Shown piece by piece: positions 28,061 through 39,400 of a stretch of DNA of 64,000 nt. Below the pieces are notes generated by a model. That model did not search any database. It saw only the letters and a list, made by a program, of their open reading frames with translations, and was not told the DNA's origin. Each line of letters begins with the position of its first letter. Within the stretch, counting starts at the first letter, position 1. The position numbers were made by a program, and so were the translations under genes. Source of the stretch: Pseudomonas donghuensis (GTDB lineage Bacteria > Pseudomonadota > Gammaproteobacteria > Pseudomonadales > Pseudomonadaceae); assembly GCF_000259195.1 (NCBI RefSeq), contig NZ_JH650773.1:716-64715 (forward strand). Direction: 5' to 3'.

Positions 28061-28119
28061 ACAGGCACTGCAGAGCAGCGGCGGACGGCAAGTGTTCGCC
28101 AGCGCAGCGGAGGATGACT

Positions 28120-28860
28120 GTGGACAAGATGCTATACGTGGCCATGACCGGCGCTAGCCAGAACGCGCTGGCGCAAAAGGCCCATGCCAACAACCTGGCG
28201 AACATTTCCACCAGCGGTTTTCAGCGCGACCTGGAGCAGGCGCGTTCGATGCCGGTGTTTGGTGACAGCTTTCCGGCGCGGGCCTATGCCATGACCGAGC
28301 GCCCGGCCACCGATTTTAGCCCGGGCTCGATGCAGGAGACCGGTCGCGACCTGGATATCGCCATCGGCGGTGACGGTTTTATCGCCGTGCAGGCCCCTGA
28401 TGGCAGTGAAGCCTATGTGCGCACCGCCAGCCTGAACATTGACGGTCTGGGCGTGCTGCGGGCCGGCAACGGCATGCCGGTGATGGGCAACGGCGGTCCG
28501 ATTGCCGTGCCGCCAGAGCAGAAGGTCGAGGTCGGCCAGGACGGCACCATCAGTATTCGCGCCATGGGTGAAGGCCCGCGGGTGATGGCCGAGGTCGACC
28601 GCATCAAGCTGGTCAACCCGGACCTGAAGAACATGACCAAGGGCCTGGACGGCATGATCCATACCAAGAACGGCCAGCCTGCCGCTGCCGATGCCAACGT
28701 CCAGGTGGTCTCCGGTTTCCTGGAGTCAAGCAACGTCAATGCGGTCGAGGAAATGACCTCGGTGTTGGCGCTGTCCCGTCAATTCGAATTGCACGTCAAG
28801 ATGATGACCACGGCCAAGGAAGGCGACGAAGCCATGGCTCGGGTTTTGCAGATCGGCTAA
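28120..28860 (+). CDS. flgF: Flagellar proximal rod protein FlgF
   Basis: A 246-residue rod protein (VDKMLYVAMTGASQNALAQK, ANNLANISTSGFQRDLEQAR; C-terminal SNVNAVEEMTSVLALSRQFE). An ATG at 28114 lies only one base after the GGAGG ribosome binding site, so the GTG at 28120, at 7-base spacing, is the better start. It heads the flgFGHIJKL unit behind a sigma-54 site. Confidence 0.93.
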   Translation: MDKMLYVAMTGASQNALAQKAHANNLANISTSGFQRDLEQARSMPVFGDSFPARAYAMTERPATDFSPGSMQETGRDLDIAIGGDGFIAVQAPDGSEAYVRTASLNIDGLGVLRAGNGMPVMGNGGPIAVPPEQKVEVGQDGTISIRAMGEGPRVMAEVDRIKLVNPDLKNMTKGLDGMIHTKNGQPAAADANVQVVSGFLESSNVNAVEEMTSVLALSRQFELHVKMMTTAKEGDEAMARVLQIG

Positions 28861-28905
28861 TTACACAGACGTAGCGCCGTAAAACAGGCGCGCGAGGAGA
28901 ACAGC

Positions 28906-29691
28906 ATGCTTCCGGCTCTTTGGGTCAGTAAAACCGGTTTGTCCGCCCAGGACACCAACCTGACCACCATTTCCAACAACCTGGCCAACGTTTCGACCAC
29001 CGGCTTCAAGCGTGATCGTGCCGAGTTCCAGGACCTGCTCTACCAGATCAAGCGTCAGCCGGGTGCCCAGTCGACCCAGGACAGCGAACTGCCGTCGGGC
29101 CTGCAAGTCGGTACCGGTGTGCGCATCGTCGGCACCCAGAAGAACTTCAGCACCGGCAGCCTGCAGACCACCGAGAACCCGCTGGACATGGCGGTCAATG
29201 GCCGTGGCTTCTTCCAGATTTTGCAGCCGGACGGCACTGTTTCGTACACCCGTGACGGTACCTTCCACCTGAACTCCGATGGCCAGATCGTCACGGCCAA
29301 CGGCTTTGCCCTGGAGCCTGCGATCGTCGTGCCGCCCGAGGCGCAGACCTTCACCGTCGGCCAGGACGGCACCGTGTCGATCACCACTGCCGGCAACCCG
29401 GCGGCGCAGATCATCGGCAACATCCAGACCGCCGACTTCATCAACCCGGCCGGCCTGCAGGCCATGGGCAGCAACCTGTTCCTGGAAACCGCCGCCAGCG
29501 GCGCGCCGCAAATCGGTACCCCGGGCCTCAACGGTTTTGGCGTGGTGCAGCAGCAGACCCTGGAAAACTCCAACGTCAGCACCGTGGAAGAGCTGGTCAA
29601 CATGATCACTACCCAGCGTGCCTACGAAATGAACTCCAAGGTCATCTCCACCGCCGACCAGATGCTCTCGTACGTTACCCAGAACCTGTAA
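28906..29691 (+). CDS. flgG: Flagellar distal rod protein FlgG
   Basis: A 261-residue distal rod protein of standard length. It contains LWVSKTGLSAQDTNLTTISN, NLANVSTTGFKRDRAEFQDL, and the C-terminal SNVSTVEELVNMITTQRAYE signature. It extends the rod through the P and L rings up to the hook. Confidence 0.96.
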   Translation: MLPALWVSKTGLSAQDTNLTTISNNLANVSTTGFKRDRAEFQDLLYQIKRQPGAQSTQDSELPSGLQVGTGVRIVGTQKNFSTGSLQTTENPLDMAVNGRGFFQILQPDGTVSYTRDGTFHLNSDGQIVTANGFALEPAIVVPPEAQTFTVGQDGTVSITTAGNPAAQIIGNIQTADFINPAGLQAMGSNLFLETAASGAPQIGTPGLNGFGVVQQQTLENSNVSTVEELVNMITTQRAYEMNSKVISTADQMLSYVTQNL

Positions 29692-29745
29692 GTGAAGTCT
29701 TCGAGGTCGCTTGAACGGCGCCTGTTACACCGTGAGGTCAGAGTC

Positions 29746-30441
29746 ATGAGTCGTTTGTTTTGCATACTAGCCCTGAGTGGGGTCGCCTTGCTGGCCGGTT
29801 GCGTCGCGCCGACGCCCAAGCCCAACGATCCCTACTACGCGCCGGTATTGCCGCGCACGCCATTGCCGGCGGCGGCCAACAACGGCTCGATCTACCAGGC
29901 CGGTTTCGAACAGAACCTGTACAGCGACCGCAAGGCTTTCCGGGTCGGTGACATCATCACTATCACCCTCAACGAGCGCACCCAGGCGAGCAAGAATGCC
30001 AACTCGCAGATCGACAAGAACAGCAAGGCCGAACTCGGCCTGACCTCGTTGTTCGGCAGCAGCGTGACCACCAACAATCCGTTTGGTGATGGCGACCTCA
30101 GCCTCAGTGCCGGCTACAGCGGCGACCGCTCAACCAAGGGTGATAGCAAGGCGGCCCAGGGCAACACCCTGACCGGTTCGATCACCGTCACCGTTGCCGA
30201 CGTGCTGCCCAACGGCATCATTGCCGTGCGCGGCGAGAAGTGGCTGACCCTCAACACCGGCGACGAGCTGGTGCGCATCGCCGGGATGATCCGTGCCGAT
30301 GACATTGCCACCGACAACACCGTGCCTTCGACCCGTGTTGCCGATGCGCGCATTACCTACTCGGGCACCGGCTCGTTCGCCGATGCCAGCCAGCCGGGTT
30401 GGCTTGACCGGTTCTTCATCAGCCCGCTTTGGCCTTTCTAG
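29746..30441 (+). CDS. flgH: Flagellar L-ring lipoprotein FlgH
   Basis: A 231-residue outer-membrane lipoprotein. The signal sequence ends in the lipobox LLAGC, with Cys19 as the acylated residue. The mature part has the FlgH pattern [20 protein letters not shown] and [23 protein letters not shown] 29746 is chosen because the lipobox lies at the right distance from it; the open frame extends further upstream. Confidence 0.95.
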   Translation: MSRLFCILALSGVALLAGCVAPTPKPNDPYYAPVLPRTPLPAAANNGSIYQAGFEQNLYSDRKAFRVGDIITITLNERTQASKNANSQIDKNSKAELGLTSLFGSSVTTNNPFGDGDLSLSAGYSGDRSTKGDSKAAQGNTLTGSITVTVADVLPNGIIAVRGEKWLTLNTGDELVRIAGMIRADDIATDNTVPSTRVADARITYSGTGSFADASQPGWLDRFFISPLWPF

Positions 30442-30447
30442 GTTCGG

Positions 30448-31563
30448 ATGACCATGTTCAACTTCAAGCAGCTGATTGCCGCTACGATTCTGCTGTCCAC
30501 TGCGTTCGCCGTGCAGGCCGAGCGTCTGAAGGACATCGCCAGCATTTCCGGCGTGCGCACCAACCAGCTGATCGGCTACGGCCTGGTGGTGGGGCTCAAC
30601 GGCACAGGTGACCAGACCACGCAAACGCCGTTCACCCTGCAGACCTTCAACAACATGCTCTCGCAGTTCGGCATCAAGGTGCCGCCGGGGTCGGGTAACG
30701 TGCAGCTGAAGAACGTCGCTGCGGTGTCGGTGCATGCCGACCTGCCGGCGTTCGCCAAGCCGGGGCAGGTGGTGGACATCACCGTCTCGTCGATCGGTAA
30801 CTCCAAGAGCCTGCGCGGCGGCAGCCTGTTGATGACCCCGCTCAAGGGTATCGACGGTAACGTCTACGCCATCGCTCAGGGCAACCTGGTGGTCGGCGGT
30901 TTCGATGCCGAAGGCCGCGATGGCTCGAAGATCACCGTCAACGTCCCTTCGGCTGGCCGCATTCCTGGCGGTGCCTCGGTGGAGCGTGCCGTGCCCAGCG
31001 GTTTCAACCAGGGCAACAGCCTGACCCTGAACCTCAATCGCCCGGACTTCACCACCGCCAAGCGCATCGTCGACAAGGTCAACGAGCTGCTCGGCCCGGG
31101 TGTGGCCCAGGCCCTGGACGGTGGTTCGGTGCGAGTCACTGCGCCGCTCGATCCAAGCCAGCGGGTCGACTACCTGTCGATTCTCGAGAACCTCGAAATC
31201 GATCCGGGCCAGGCCGTGGCCAAAGTCATCATCAACTCGCGCACCGGCACCATCGTCATCGGCCAGAACGTCAAGGTCTCGCCGGCGGCGGTGACTCACG
31301 GCAGCCTGACGGTGACCATCACCGAAGACCCGATCGTCAGCCAGCCTGGGCCGTTCTCCAATGGTGAGACTGCCGTAGTGCCGCGCTCGCGAGTCAATGC
31401 CGAGCAGGAAGCCAAGCCGATGTTCAAGTTCGGCCCGGGTACCACCCTGGATGAAATCGTCCGTGCGGTGAACCAGGTGGGCGCCGCGCCCGGTGACCTG
31501 ATGGCGATCCTCGAAGCCCTGAAACAGGCCGGCGCCTTGCAAGCCGACCTGATCGTGATCTGA
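30448..31563 (+). CDS. flgI: Flagellar P-ring protein FlgI
   Basis: A 371-residue periplasmic P-ring protein. A signal peptide of 24 residues ends in FAVQA. The mature protein begins [20 protein letters not shown], followed by [13 protein letters not shown], both strong FlgI markers. Its ATG is 6 bases after the flgH stop. FlgA assists its assembly around the rod. Confidence 0.96.
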   Translation: MTMFNFKQLIAATILLSTAFAVQAERLKDIASISGVRTNQLIGYGLVVGLNGTGDQTTQTPFTLQTFNNMLSQFGIKVPPGSGNVQLKNVAAVSVHADLPAFAKPGQVVDITVSSIGNSKSLRGGSLLMTPLKGIDGNVYAIAQGNLVVGGFDAEGRDGSKITVNVPSAGRIPGGASVERAVPSGFNQGNSLTLNLNRPDFTTAKRIVDKVNELLGPGVAQALDGGSVRVTAPLDPSQRVDYLSILENLEIDPGQAVAKVIINSRTGTIVIGQNVKVSPAAVTHGSLTVTITEDPIVSQPGPFSNGETAVVPRSRVNAEQEAKPMFKFGPGTTLDEIVRAVNQVGAAPGDLMAILEALKQAGALQADLIVI

Positions 31564-31574
31564 GGGGGCGGACC

Positions 31575-32774
31575 ATGGATATGCCGAAAAGCGCCTTCAA
31601 TGCTGCCGACAGTGGCGCCTACACCGACCTCAATCGCCTGAACTCGCTGAAGGTCGGCGATCGCGACAGCGACGCCAACCTGCGCAAGGTGGCCCAGGAA
31701 TTCGAGTCGCTGTTTCTCAACGAGATGCTCAAGTCGATGCGCTCGGCCAGCGATGTACTGGCCAAGGACAACCCGCTCAACACCGAGACCACCAAGCAGT
31801 ACCAGCAGATGTACGACCAGCAACTGGCGGTGAGCATGTCCCGCGAGGGCGGTGGTATCGGCTTGCAGGAAGTGCTGATGCGTCAGTTGTCCAAGCAGAA
31901 GGCCAGTGCCGCGAGCAACAACAGCCCGTTCCCGCGGGTGGATATCCAGCAGCGTCCGTTGTGGGCGGCCAAGGTGGCCGAGCCTGAGCGCGGTGAACAC
32001 GCCACGGCCGCACGCAACGACATGGCCGCACTCAATTCGCGGCGCCTGGCACTGCCGGGCAAGCTGACCGATCGCCTGCTGGCTGGCATCGTGCCGTCGG
32101 GCGGTGCCGCCGCAGCCACCACCAACACCGCGGCCTTGCCGCAGCGCACCACGGCGATGACCGATGCCGTGGTCAAGGGTGACTGGCAGTCGGCGCAGAG
32201 CTTTGCCGCGCCGGGCTCGATGCGCATCTATGGTCGCGCCGTGGCCCAGCCGCCATTGGCGCCGGCCAAGCGCGCATTCGGCTCCTCCGATGAGTTCGTC
32301 GCCACCATGCTGCCGATGGCCGAGCAAGCCGCCAAGCGCATCGGTATCGATCCGCGCTACCTGGTGGCCCAGGCTGCGCTGGAAACCGGCTGGGGCAAGT
32401 CGGTCATGCGTCAGGCCGATGGTAGCAGCAGCCACAACCTGTTCGGCATCAAGGCCACCGGCAACTGGCAGGGCGGCCAGGCGCGGGCGATCACCAGCGA
32501 GTTCCGCGACGGCCAGTTCGTCAAGGAGACCGCAGCGTTCCGTTCCTACGACTCCTACCAGGACAGCTTCCATGACCTGGTCAGCCTGCTGCAGAACAAC
32601 GCGCGCTATAAAGAAGCGGTGAAGTCGGCCGATAAGCCAGAACAGTTTGTGCGGGAGCTGCAGAAGGCCGGGTATGCAACCGACCCGGACTACGCCAGCA
32701 AGATTTCGCAGATCGCAAAACAGATGAAGTCGTACGAGAGCTATGCGGCTGTCGGTACTACAACGAAACTATAA
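31575..32774 (+). CDS. flgJ: Rod cap and peptidoglycan hydrolase FlgJ
   Basis: A 399-residue dual-domain protein. The N-terminal rod-binding domain (about 30-120: VAQEFESLFLNEMLKSMRSA) is followed by an Ala-rich linker. The C-terminal GH73 glucosaminidase domain (about 235-395) has AALETGWGKSVMRQ, with the catalytic Glu, and HNLFGIKATGNW. It opens the peptidoglycan for the rod. It is longer than enterobacterial FlgJ (about 313) because of the linker, as is usual in Pseudomonas. Confidence 0.95.
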   Translation: MDMPKSAFNAADSGAYTDLNRLNSLKVGDRDSDANLRKVAQEFESLFLNEMLKSMRSASDVLAKDNPLNTETTKQYQQMYDQQLAVSMSREGGGIGLQEVLMRQLSKQKASAASNNSPFPRVDIQQRPLWAAKVAEPERGEHATAARNDMAALNSRRLALPGKLTDRLLAGIVPSGGAAAATTNTAALPQRTTAMTDAVVKGDWQSAQSFAAPGSMRIYGRAVAQPPLAPAKRAFGSSDEFVATMLPMAEQAAKRIGIDPRYLVAQAALETGWGKSVMRQADGSSSHNLFGIKATGNWQGGQARAITSEFRDGQFVKETAAFRSYDSYQDSFHDLVSLLQNNARYKEAVKSADKPEQFVRELQKAGYATDPDYASKISQIAKQMKSYESYAAVGTTTKL

Positions 32775-32784
32775 GGTTTGAACC

Positions 32785-34821
32785 ATGGCGAGTTTGATCA
32801 ATATCGGCTTATCCGGTGCCAGCAATGCCCAGTCCGGCATGCACACCACGGGTAACAACATCACCAACGTCGATACCGCCGGTTACTCGCGCCAGCAGAA
32901 TATCCAGAGCACAAAAGGCTCGATTCGCGAAGGCCATGTGTTCATCGGAACCGGTACCACCCTGGCGGACGTGCGCCGGGTGTACAACAACTTCCTGGAA
33001 AACCAGCTGCGGACCACTTCGTCGCTGAGCAGCGACAGCAATGCCTATCTGGACCAGATCGGGCCGATCGACAAACTCCTGTCGGACAAGGACACCGGTA
33101 TTACCGGTGCCCTGAAAAGCTTCTTCTCGTCGCTGCAAAATGCCGCGGCCAAACCTACCGAAGATGCTTCGCGGCAGTTGCTGCTGACCAGTGCCCAGGC
33201 CCTGAGCAAGCGCTTCAATACCATCGCCGCGCAGCTCAACCAGCAAAACAGCAACCTCAACGGCAACCTGTCGTCGATGAGCACCCAGGTCAACAACCTG
33301 ACCGCAGCCATTGCCCAGTACAACGACCAGATCTCGCGGGTCTCGGTGGTGCAGGGCAGCCCCAACGACCTGCTCGACAAGCGCAACGAAGCGGTGCGCC
33401 AGCTCAGCGAGCTGGTGGGCGTGGATGTGACCGAGCGCGAAGGCAACCTGGATGTCTACCTGAAAAACGGCCAGTCGCTGGTGTTGGGTACGAGCACCAA
33501 TACCCTGTCCACGGTCGCCAGCCCGACCGATCCGACGCGGATGAACCTGCAGCTCAATCGCGGTACTACCAAGATCGATATCACCGCCAGCGTCACCGGT
33601 GGTGAAATCGGCGGCGTGCTGCGCTACCGCACCGATGTGCTCGACCCGAGCCTGAACGAGCTGGGGCGGGTCGCGCTGGTGGTTGCCGATCAGATCAACA
33701 GCCAGTTGGCCCAGGGGATCGACAAGAACGGCAACTTCGGCGCGTCGATGTTCAATGACATCAACAGCGCGGCCCTGATCAGCCAGCGCAGCATTGCCAA
33801 GGCCGGTAACAGTGCCGGCTCCGGCAACCTTGATGTGACTATCAAGAACACCGGCAAGCTGACCACCAGCGACTATCAGGTGACCTTCACCAGCGCGACC
33901 GGCTACAGCGTCAAGAAACTGCCTGACGGTACCGACATGGGGTCCTTCGACCTTAACGACAATCCGCCCAAGGTGATCGATGGCTTTAGCCTGAACCTCA
34001 ATGGCGGTGCGGTGCAGGCTGGCGATTCGTTCAAGATCACCCCGACTCGCGGGGCGGCCGGCAGCATCGATACCGTGCTCACCGATCCCAAGCGCATTGC
34101 CCTGGCGGCGTCGCTCAATGCCACCAGTGGCGCGGGTAACCAGGGGACCGGGATCATCGGCCAGCCGAACCTGACGTCCAAGCTGGATATCTACGATTCG
34201 ACCCAGCGCCTGGCGCTGGAGAACGGTCTGAAGTACTCGACGCCGGTCAAGCTGGTGTTCGGCGATGAGAAGAGCGTCCCGCAGACCTACACCGTGCACA
34301 ACGCCAAGGGTGATCCGATCGCGAGCGGGACCATCATTCCGGGGCAGGAAAACAAGCTGCAGATCAACGTGCCGATCGTCGATGCCAATGGCAACGCCGT
34401 CACGCCGGCGGCGACCTTCAGCTTCGACATGACCGTGGCCGGTGCGCCGAAGAAGGGTGACAACTACACCGTGGCCATGACCGGTGCCGGCTCTGCCGAC
34501 AACCGCAACGGCCAGGCAGTCATTGACCTGCAGACCAAACAGACCATCGACCTGGGCGATAACGGCAGGGGCGTCAGTTTCACCGATGCCTACGGCAAGC
34601 TGGTCGAGAACGTTGGCGGCAAGACTGCCCAGGCCAAGCTCGACAGTGATGCGACCGGTGCCCTGCGCAAGTCGGCCAGCGAAGCCAGTAACTCGGTGTC
34701 GGGTGTCGACCTGGATGAAGAGACCGGCAACCTGATCAAGTACCAGCAGTATTACACGGCCTCGTCGCAGATCATCAAGATCGCCCAGGAAACTTTCAGC
34801 ACGCTGATCAACAGCCTTTAA
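32785..34821 (+). CDS. flgK: Hook-filament junction protein FlgK (HAP1)
   Basis: A 678-residue junction protein. The N terminus (LINIGLSGASNAQSGMHTTG, NNITNVDTAGYSRQQN) and the C terminus (EASNSVSGVDLDEETGNLIK, YQQYYTASSQIIKIAQETF) are diagnostic. The central domain is longer than in E. coli FlgK (547). It is secreted with the help of FlgN and forms the first of the two junction zones. Confidence 0.96.
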   Translation: MASLINIGLSGASNAQSGMHTTGNNITNVDTAGYSRQQNIQSTKGSIREGHVFIGTGTTLADVRRVYNNFLENQLRTTSSLSSDSNAYLDQIGPIDKLLSDKDTGITGALKSFFSSLQNAAAKPTEDASRQLLLTSAQALSKRFNTIAAQLNQQNSNLNGNLSSMSTQVNNLTAAIAQYNDQISRVSVVQGSPNDLLDKRNEAVRQLSELVGVDVTEREGNLDVYLKNGQSLVLGTSTNTLSTVASPTDPTRMNLQLNRGTTKIDITASVTGGEIGGVLRYRTDVLDPSLNELGRVALVVADQINSQLAQGIDKNGNFGASMFNDINSAALISQRSIAKAGNSAGSGNLDVTIKNTGKLTTSDYQVTFTSATGYSVKKLPDGTDMGSFDLNDNPPKVIDGFSLNLNGGAVQAGDSFKITPTRGAAGSIDTVLTDPKRIALAASLNATSGAGNQGTGIIGQPNLTSKLDIYDSTQRLALENGLKYSTPVKLVFGDEKSVPQTYTVHNAKGDPIASGTIIPGQENKLQINVPIVDANGNAVTPAATFSFDMTVAGAPKKGDNYTVAMTGAGSADNRNGQAVIDLQTKQTIDLGDNGRGVSFTDAYGKLVENVGGKTAQAKLDSDATGALRKSASEASNSVSGVDLDEETGNLIKYQQYYTASSQIIKIAQETFSTLINSL

Positions 34822-34834
34822 GGAGACGTAGACC

Positions 34835-36403
34835 GTGCGTATCTCTACCGCCCAGTTCTATAACAACAGTACGTCGAACTATCAGCGTAACTTCGCCAAG
34901 GCTGTTGAATCCCAGCAGCAAGCCAGTGACATGCTGCGCATCCGTACTGCCGCCGATGATCCGGTCGGCGCTGCTCGCCTGCTGCAACTCGAGCAGCAAA
35001 GCAACATGATCGACCAGTACAGCGGCAACATCGCCAGCCTTCGCAGCAGCCTGAGCACCTCTGAAACCACCCTCACCAGCATTACCAACGTGCTGGCGCG
35101 GGTAAAGGAGCTGGCGATCAGCTCCGGCAGCGGCAACATGACCGACAAGGATCGCCTGGCCAACGCGCAAGAGCTGACCCAGCTCGAAGAGCAGCTGTTC
35201 AGCCTGATGAACAGCCGCGACGAGAACGGCAAGTACATCTTCTCCGGCTCCCGTGGCGATACCAAGCCGTTCGAACGCAACGCCGATGGCACGTACTCGT
35301 ACAAGGGTGACCAGGGCACCACCAGCCTGCAGGTTGGCGACATGCTCAGCGTTGCTTCCAACGAGAGCGGCTACAGCGTCTTCGAACAAGCGCTCAACCC
35401 CAGCCGCAGCCAGACTACGATGACCGCGCCGACCCCGAATGACGGACGCGTCAGCCTGTCCAATGGCCAGGTGTCGGGCAGCACCATCTATAACGACCGC
35501 TTCCGCAGTGGTGAGCCGTACACGATCGAATTCACCAGCAGCACCCAGTTCAAAGTCACCGACGCCGGTGGTAATGACGTGACGCTGGAGGCCAGCAAAG
35601 GCGGTACCTTTGATCCCAAGGGTGACGACGACTACATCAGCTTCCGCGGTGTCGACCTGCGCCTGGGCATTACCTTCAAGCCGGGCGATGAAGCCAACCC
35701 GGATGCCGCCATCGCCGGGCATACCTTCACCCTGGGCTCGAAGCCGGACGAGATCGGCGGCTCGCGCAGCCCGGGCAACACCTCCATGGCCCAGCTGGGC
35801 AACGTGGTGATTGGCGACAAGGCCAAGTATGACGCCGCATTCCCAGGCGGTGGCGCGGTCATCAAGTTCAAGACCGCCACCACCTTTGATGTCTACGCTC
35901 AGCCGATGACCGCCGACAGCCGGCCCTTGGGCAGCGGCGATACAACGGTCAGCCCGACGCGGGTCATGGGTGTCGACTTCTCGTTCAGCGGCGCACCGGC
36001 AACGGGCGACCAGTTCTCGGTGCAGGTCAACAACCACCAGAACCAGAACGTCCTGGACACCATCAAGCAGTTGCGTACCGCGCTGGAAAGCCCGGTCGAT
36101 AAGGATCCGGTCGCGCGTCAGAACTTCCTCGCGTCGATGGACTCGGCCATTGCCAACCTGGCCAGTGCAGCGGACAAGGTCGCTGAATCGATCAGTTCGG
36201 TCGGTGGGCGCGGCGCGGCGCTGGACGTCCAGGCGGAGACCAACGAAGCGCTGCAATCGGCCAATACCATCACCCAGAGTTCGATCCGTGAAGCCGATCC
36301 GGCTGAAGTGCTGATTCGTCTGAACCTTCAGCAGAACATGCTGCAAGCCTCGCAGTTGGCCTTCAGCAAGCTTGCCGGACTTGGCTTGTTCAACCGCCTC
36401 TGA
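34835..36403 (+). CDS. flgL: Hook-filament junction protein FlgL (HAP3)
   Basis: A 522-residue flagellin-like junction protein. The start is GTG 34835, with AAGGAG upstream. The N terminus (MRISTAQFYNNSTSNYQRNF) and the flagellin-type C terminus (ADPAEVLIRLNLQQNMLQAS, QLAFSKLAGLGLFNRL) are clear. It is much longer than enterobacterial FlgL (about 317), owing to a large central insert rich in Gly, Asp and Thr. An imperfect GC-rich hairpin (36427-36453) separates it from the glycosyltransferase gene. Confidence 0.95.
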   Translation: MRISTAQFYNNSTSNYQRNFAKAVESQQQASDMLRIRTAADDPVGAARLLQLEQQSNMIDQYSGNIASLRSSLSTSETTLTSITNVLARVKELAISSGSGNMTDKDRLANAQELTQLEEQLFSLMNSRDENGKYIFSGSRGDTKPFERNADGTYSYKGDQGTTSLQVGDMLSVASNESGYSVFEQALNPSRSQTTMTAPTPNDGRVSLSNGQVSGSTIYNDRFRSGEPYTIEFTSSTQFKVTDAGGNDVTLEASKGGTFDPKGDDDYISFRGVDLRLGITFKPGDEANPDAAIAGHTFTLGSKPDEIGGSRSPGNTSMAQLGNVVIGDKAKYDAAFPGGGAVIKFKTATTFDVYAQPMTADSRPLGSGDTTVSPTRVMGVDFSFSGAPATGDQFSVQVNNHQNQNVLDTIKQLRTALESPVDKDPVARQNFLASMDSAIANLASAADKVAESISSVGGRGAALDVQAETNEALQSANTITQSSIREADPAEVLIRLNLQQNMLQASQLAFSKLAGLGLFNRL

Positions 36404-36474
36404 TTGATCCTTTCGCGTTGTATTCACCCGGGTGACGCCAGCCGTCACCCGGGGCCTTCTCCAGGTCTGTCCTC

Positions 36475-39400
36475 ATGAACCAACTGCCTCTCGTCAGTAT
36501 CGTCATTCCCGCCTTCAACCCCGAATTCCTGACCCGCACCCTGATCAGTGCCATCTCCCAGCGTTACTCCAATCTTGAGGTGATTGTCTGTGATGACAGT
36601 CCGGGCGACGAGGTCAAGGCCATTTTCGATGAGTGGGCCGGGCAGGCGAGCTGTGAGCTGCGCTATGTACGCAACCCGCGCACCCTGGGGTTTGCCCGTA
36701 ACTTGCTGAGCGGCCTGGCGCAGGCGCGCGGGGCCTTCATCAAGTTCCTTTGCGATGACGACTGGCTGGTCGACGGCTGTATCAGCCAGCAGGCACAGAC
36801 GCTGATCGATTGCCCGCAAGTCAGCCTGGTGGTCAACCATCGGCTGATCTGCGCCGCTGATGAAACGCTGCTGCCGCCGCGTCCGGCCAACTGTCTGCTG
36901 TCGCAGTGCAGCGCGGTGATCAAGGGTGGGGACTTGCTTGAGGCCATCGAGGCCAACGTGTCGAACCTGTTCGGGGGTATCAGTCATGCCCTGATGCGTC
37001 GTGATCAGGTGCAAGAGCTCTTGCCAATGCTGGTCGAGGAGGGCGGTTTCCAGGCGCGCCTGGATTTCGCCCTGTTCATCTGCCTGTTGCGCCGCGGTCA
37101 CCTGGGGTATCTGGTCTCGTTACTCAGCATGGAGCGGATGCATCCAGGGCGTTTGAGCAACCATGCGAGCATGACCCTGGCGTTCAAGAGTGAAACCGAA
37201 TGGCTTTCGCAGATGCTGCTCTCGCGCACCAGCGAACCGGCGCCAGCGGCCGGCTGGTTGCGCTTCAAGCCGATCGAGGAATATCAGGCTGGTGAAGAAC
37301 AGGACTGGGAAGAGTTCGAGCTGACGCGGTTCTATGCCGGGCAGATTGCCGGGTTCCAGCAGCAGGTGGGTACGTACAGTACGAGCTTTGCCGAGCTCTA
37401 TAGCGAGTGGCTGAGTTGCCGCACGCTGTCGCCGGCACAGACCCGTTTGCTGCCCAAGCGTATCGAGCAATGGCCACTGCAGCCGCGCATCGCCGTGGTG
37501 GTCTTCGATCCCCAGGATAATGCATCGGCGCTGAAAGCGACCTTGGCCAGCGTTGGCGAGCAGTCTTATGCCGCCAGCCAGGTCTGGGTTTTCGGTACTG
37601 GCCTGGCGCAACCCGGGGTTGAGCATATTGCCTTGCGCGGCAACCCTTTCGAGCAACTCAACCAGCGCCTCGCGCAGGCCAATGGCGTTGACTGGATCTT
37701 CCTGCTGCAAGCGGGTGATCGCCTGCATCCGCATGCCCTGGTGATCATGGCCGAGCGCATGGCCCTGCATGCTGACCGCTATTGCCTGTACACCGATGAG
37801 GGTACCGACGATGGCCTGCAGGCTGGCCAGCCCATTTTCAAGCCGGACTTCAACCTCGACCTGATGCGCACCTTCCCCTATGTCGGGCGCATGCTGGCTT
37901 TCGAGCGAAACCGCTTGCTTGAAGTGGGCGGGTTTGCCACCGAATTCGAAGGTTTGGCACCTCAAGACATGCTCTGGCGGCTGGTCGAAGCCCATGGCTT
38001 GCACGTTGTCGAGCATGTCGCCGAGCTGCTGGTGCAATGCCGTGACGGTTATGCCCAGTGGCAGGTCGATCCAGGCTGCATAGACCAGGCACCCAAGGTC
38101 CTCAAGGCGCATCTGCAGCGCCTGGGGGTGGCTGCCGAGGTGATCAGTGCCGAGGGCTCGATGCTTGCCCGGGTTCAGTATCTGCATGAGCAGACCCCCC
38201 TGGTGTCAGTCCTCATCGCTGCCGGGCAGGATTTGCGTGCCCTGATACGCTGTGTCGAATCAATATTCGAACATACCGCCTACGCGCACTATGAAGTGTT
38301 ACTGGCGGTCACTGGCGATGAGCCTGCGGATGTCCAGGGATGGCTCGAGGCCATGCGTCACCTTGGTAGCGATCAGTTGCGGATCGTGCCGGTGGTCGCC
38401 AAAGATGGCCCGCAGATGTTCAACCAAGCCAGTGAGTACGCCCAGGGCAGTTATCTGCTGCTGACCGATGTCGGCAGCGTGTTCTTCGACAAGTACTGGC
38501 TGAATGAAATGCTTGCCCAGGCCCAGCGCCCGGAAGTGGGGGTGGTGGGGCCCAAGCAGGTCAGCACGGCAGGCTTTGTAGCGAATGCCGGGCTGGTGCT
38601 CGGTTTGTATGGGGCGGCCAGCACGCCATTCGTTGGTCAGTCGTCCGATGCCAGTGGCTACATGAATCGGCTGATTGCCGTGCAGAACCTGAGTGCGGTG
38701 AGTGCCGACTGCCTGCTGGTGCGTCGGGAAATCTTCGCTGAGCTTGGGGGGCTGGATGCCGCGGCGTTCGAGTCCACGCTGTTCGACGCCGACTTGTGCC
38801 TGCGGGTTCGCAACCATGGCTATCTGGTGGTCTGGACCCCGTATGCACTGATCGCCCGGCTGCCTGTGTCTGGGCTGTCGAGCCCGGTGCGCAAGGACCA
38901 TGACCAGGACGCCTTCTATGAGCGCTGGTTGCCGAATGTGGCCAATGACAGTGCCTACAACCGCAACCTCAGCCTGAGAATGTCCAGCTACAACCTCGAC
39001 CCCGGGTTACGCAGCGGTTGGGATCCGTTCAGCAAACGCATCCTGCCATATGTGATGGCACTGCCGATCAACAACACTGCCGTTGGCCATTACCGCGTCG
39101 CGCAGCCCTTTACCGAGCTGGAGAATGCTGGCTGGATCCAGGGGCAGATGGACTACGGAACGCCAAACACGATTGCGCTGGGTCGTCATCAACCCGACGT
39201 TATGATTCTGCAGTGTCGCTACATGCCGCGCTCACTTGAGGATTTTGAGCGAATCAAGCGCTTCTCCAATGCGCGGCGCATCTACGAGATCGACGATTAC
39301 ATCATTGATGTGCCGAAGAAGAACGCGCACGCCCGCCACATGCCGGGCAACATGCGTGAAATGGTCAGCCGCGGGATTGCCATGTGCGATCGGGTAGTGG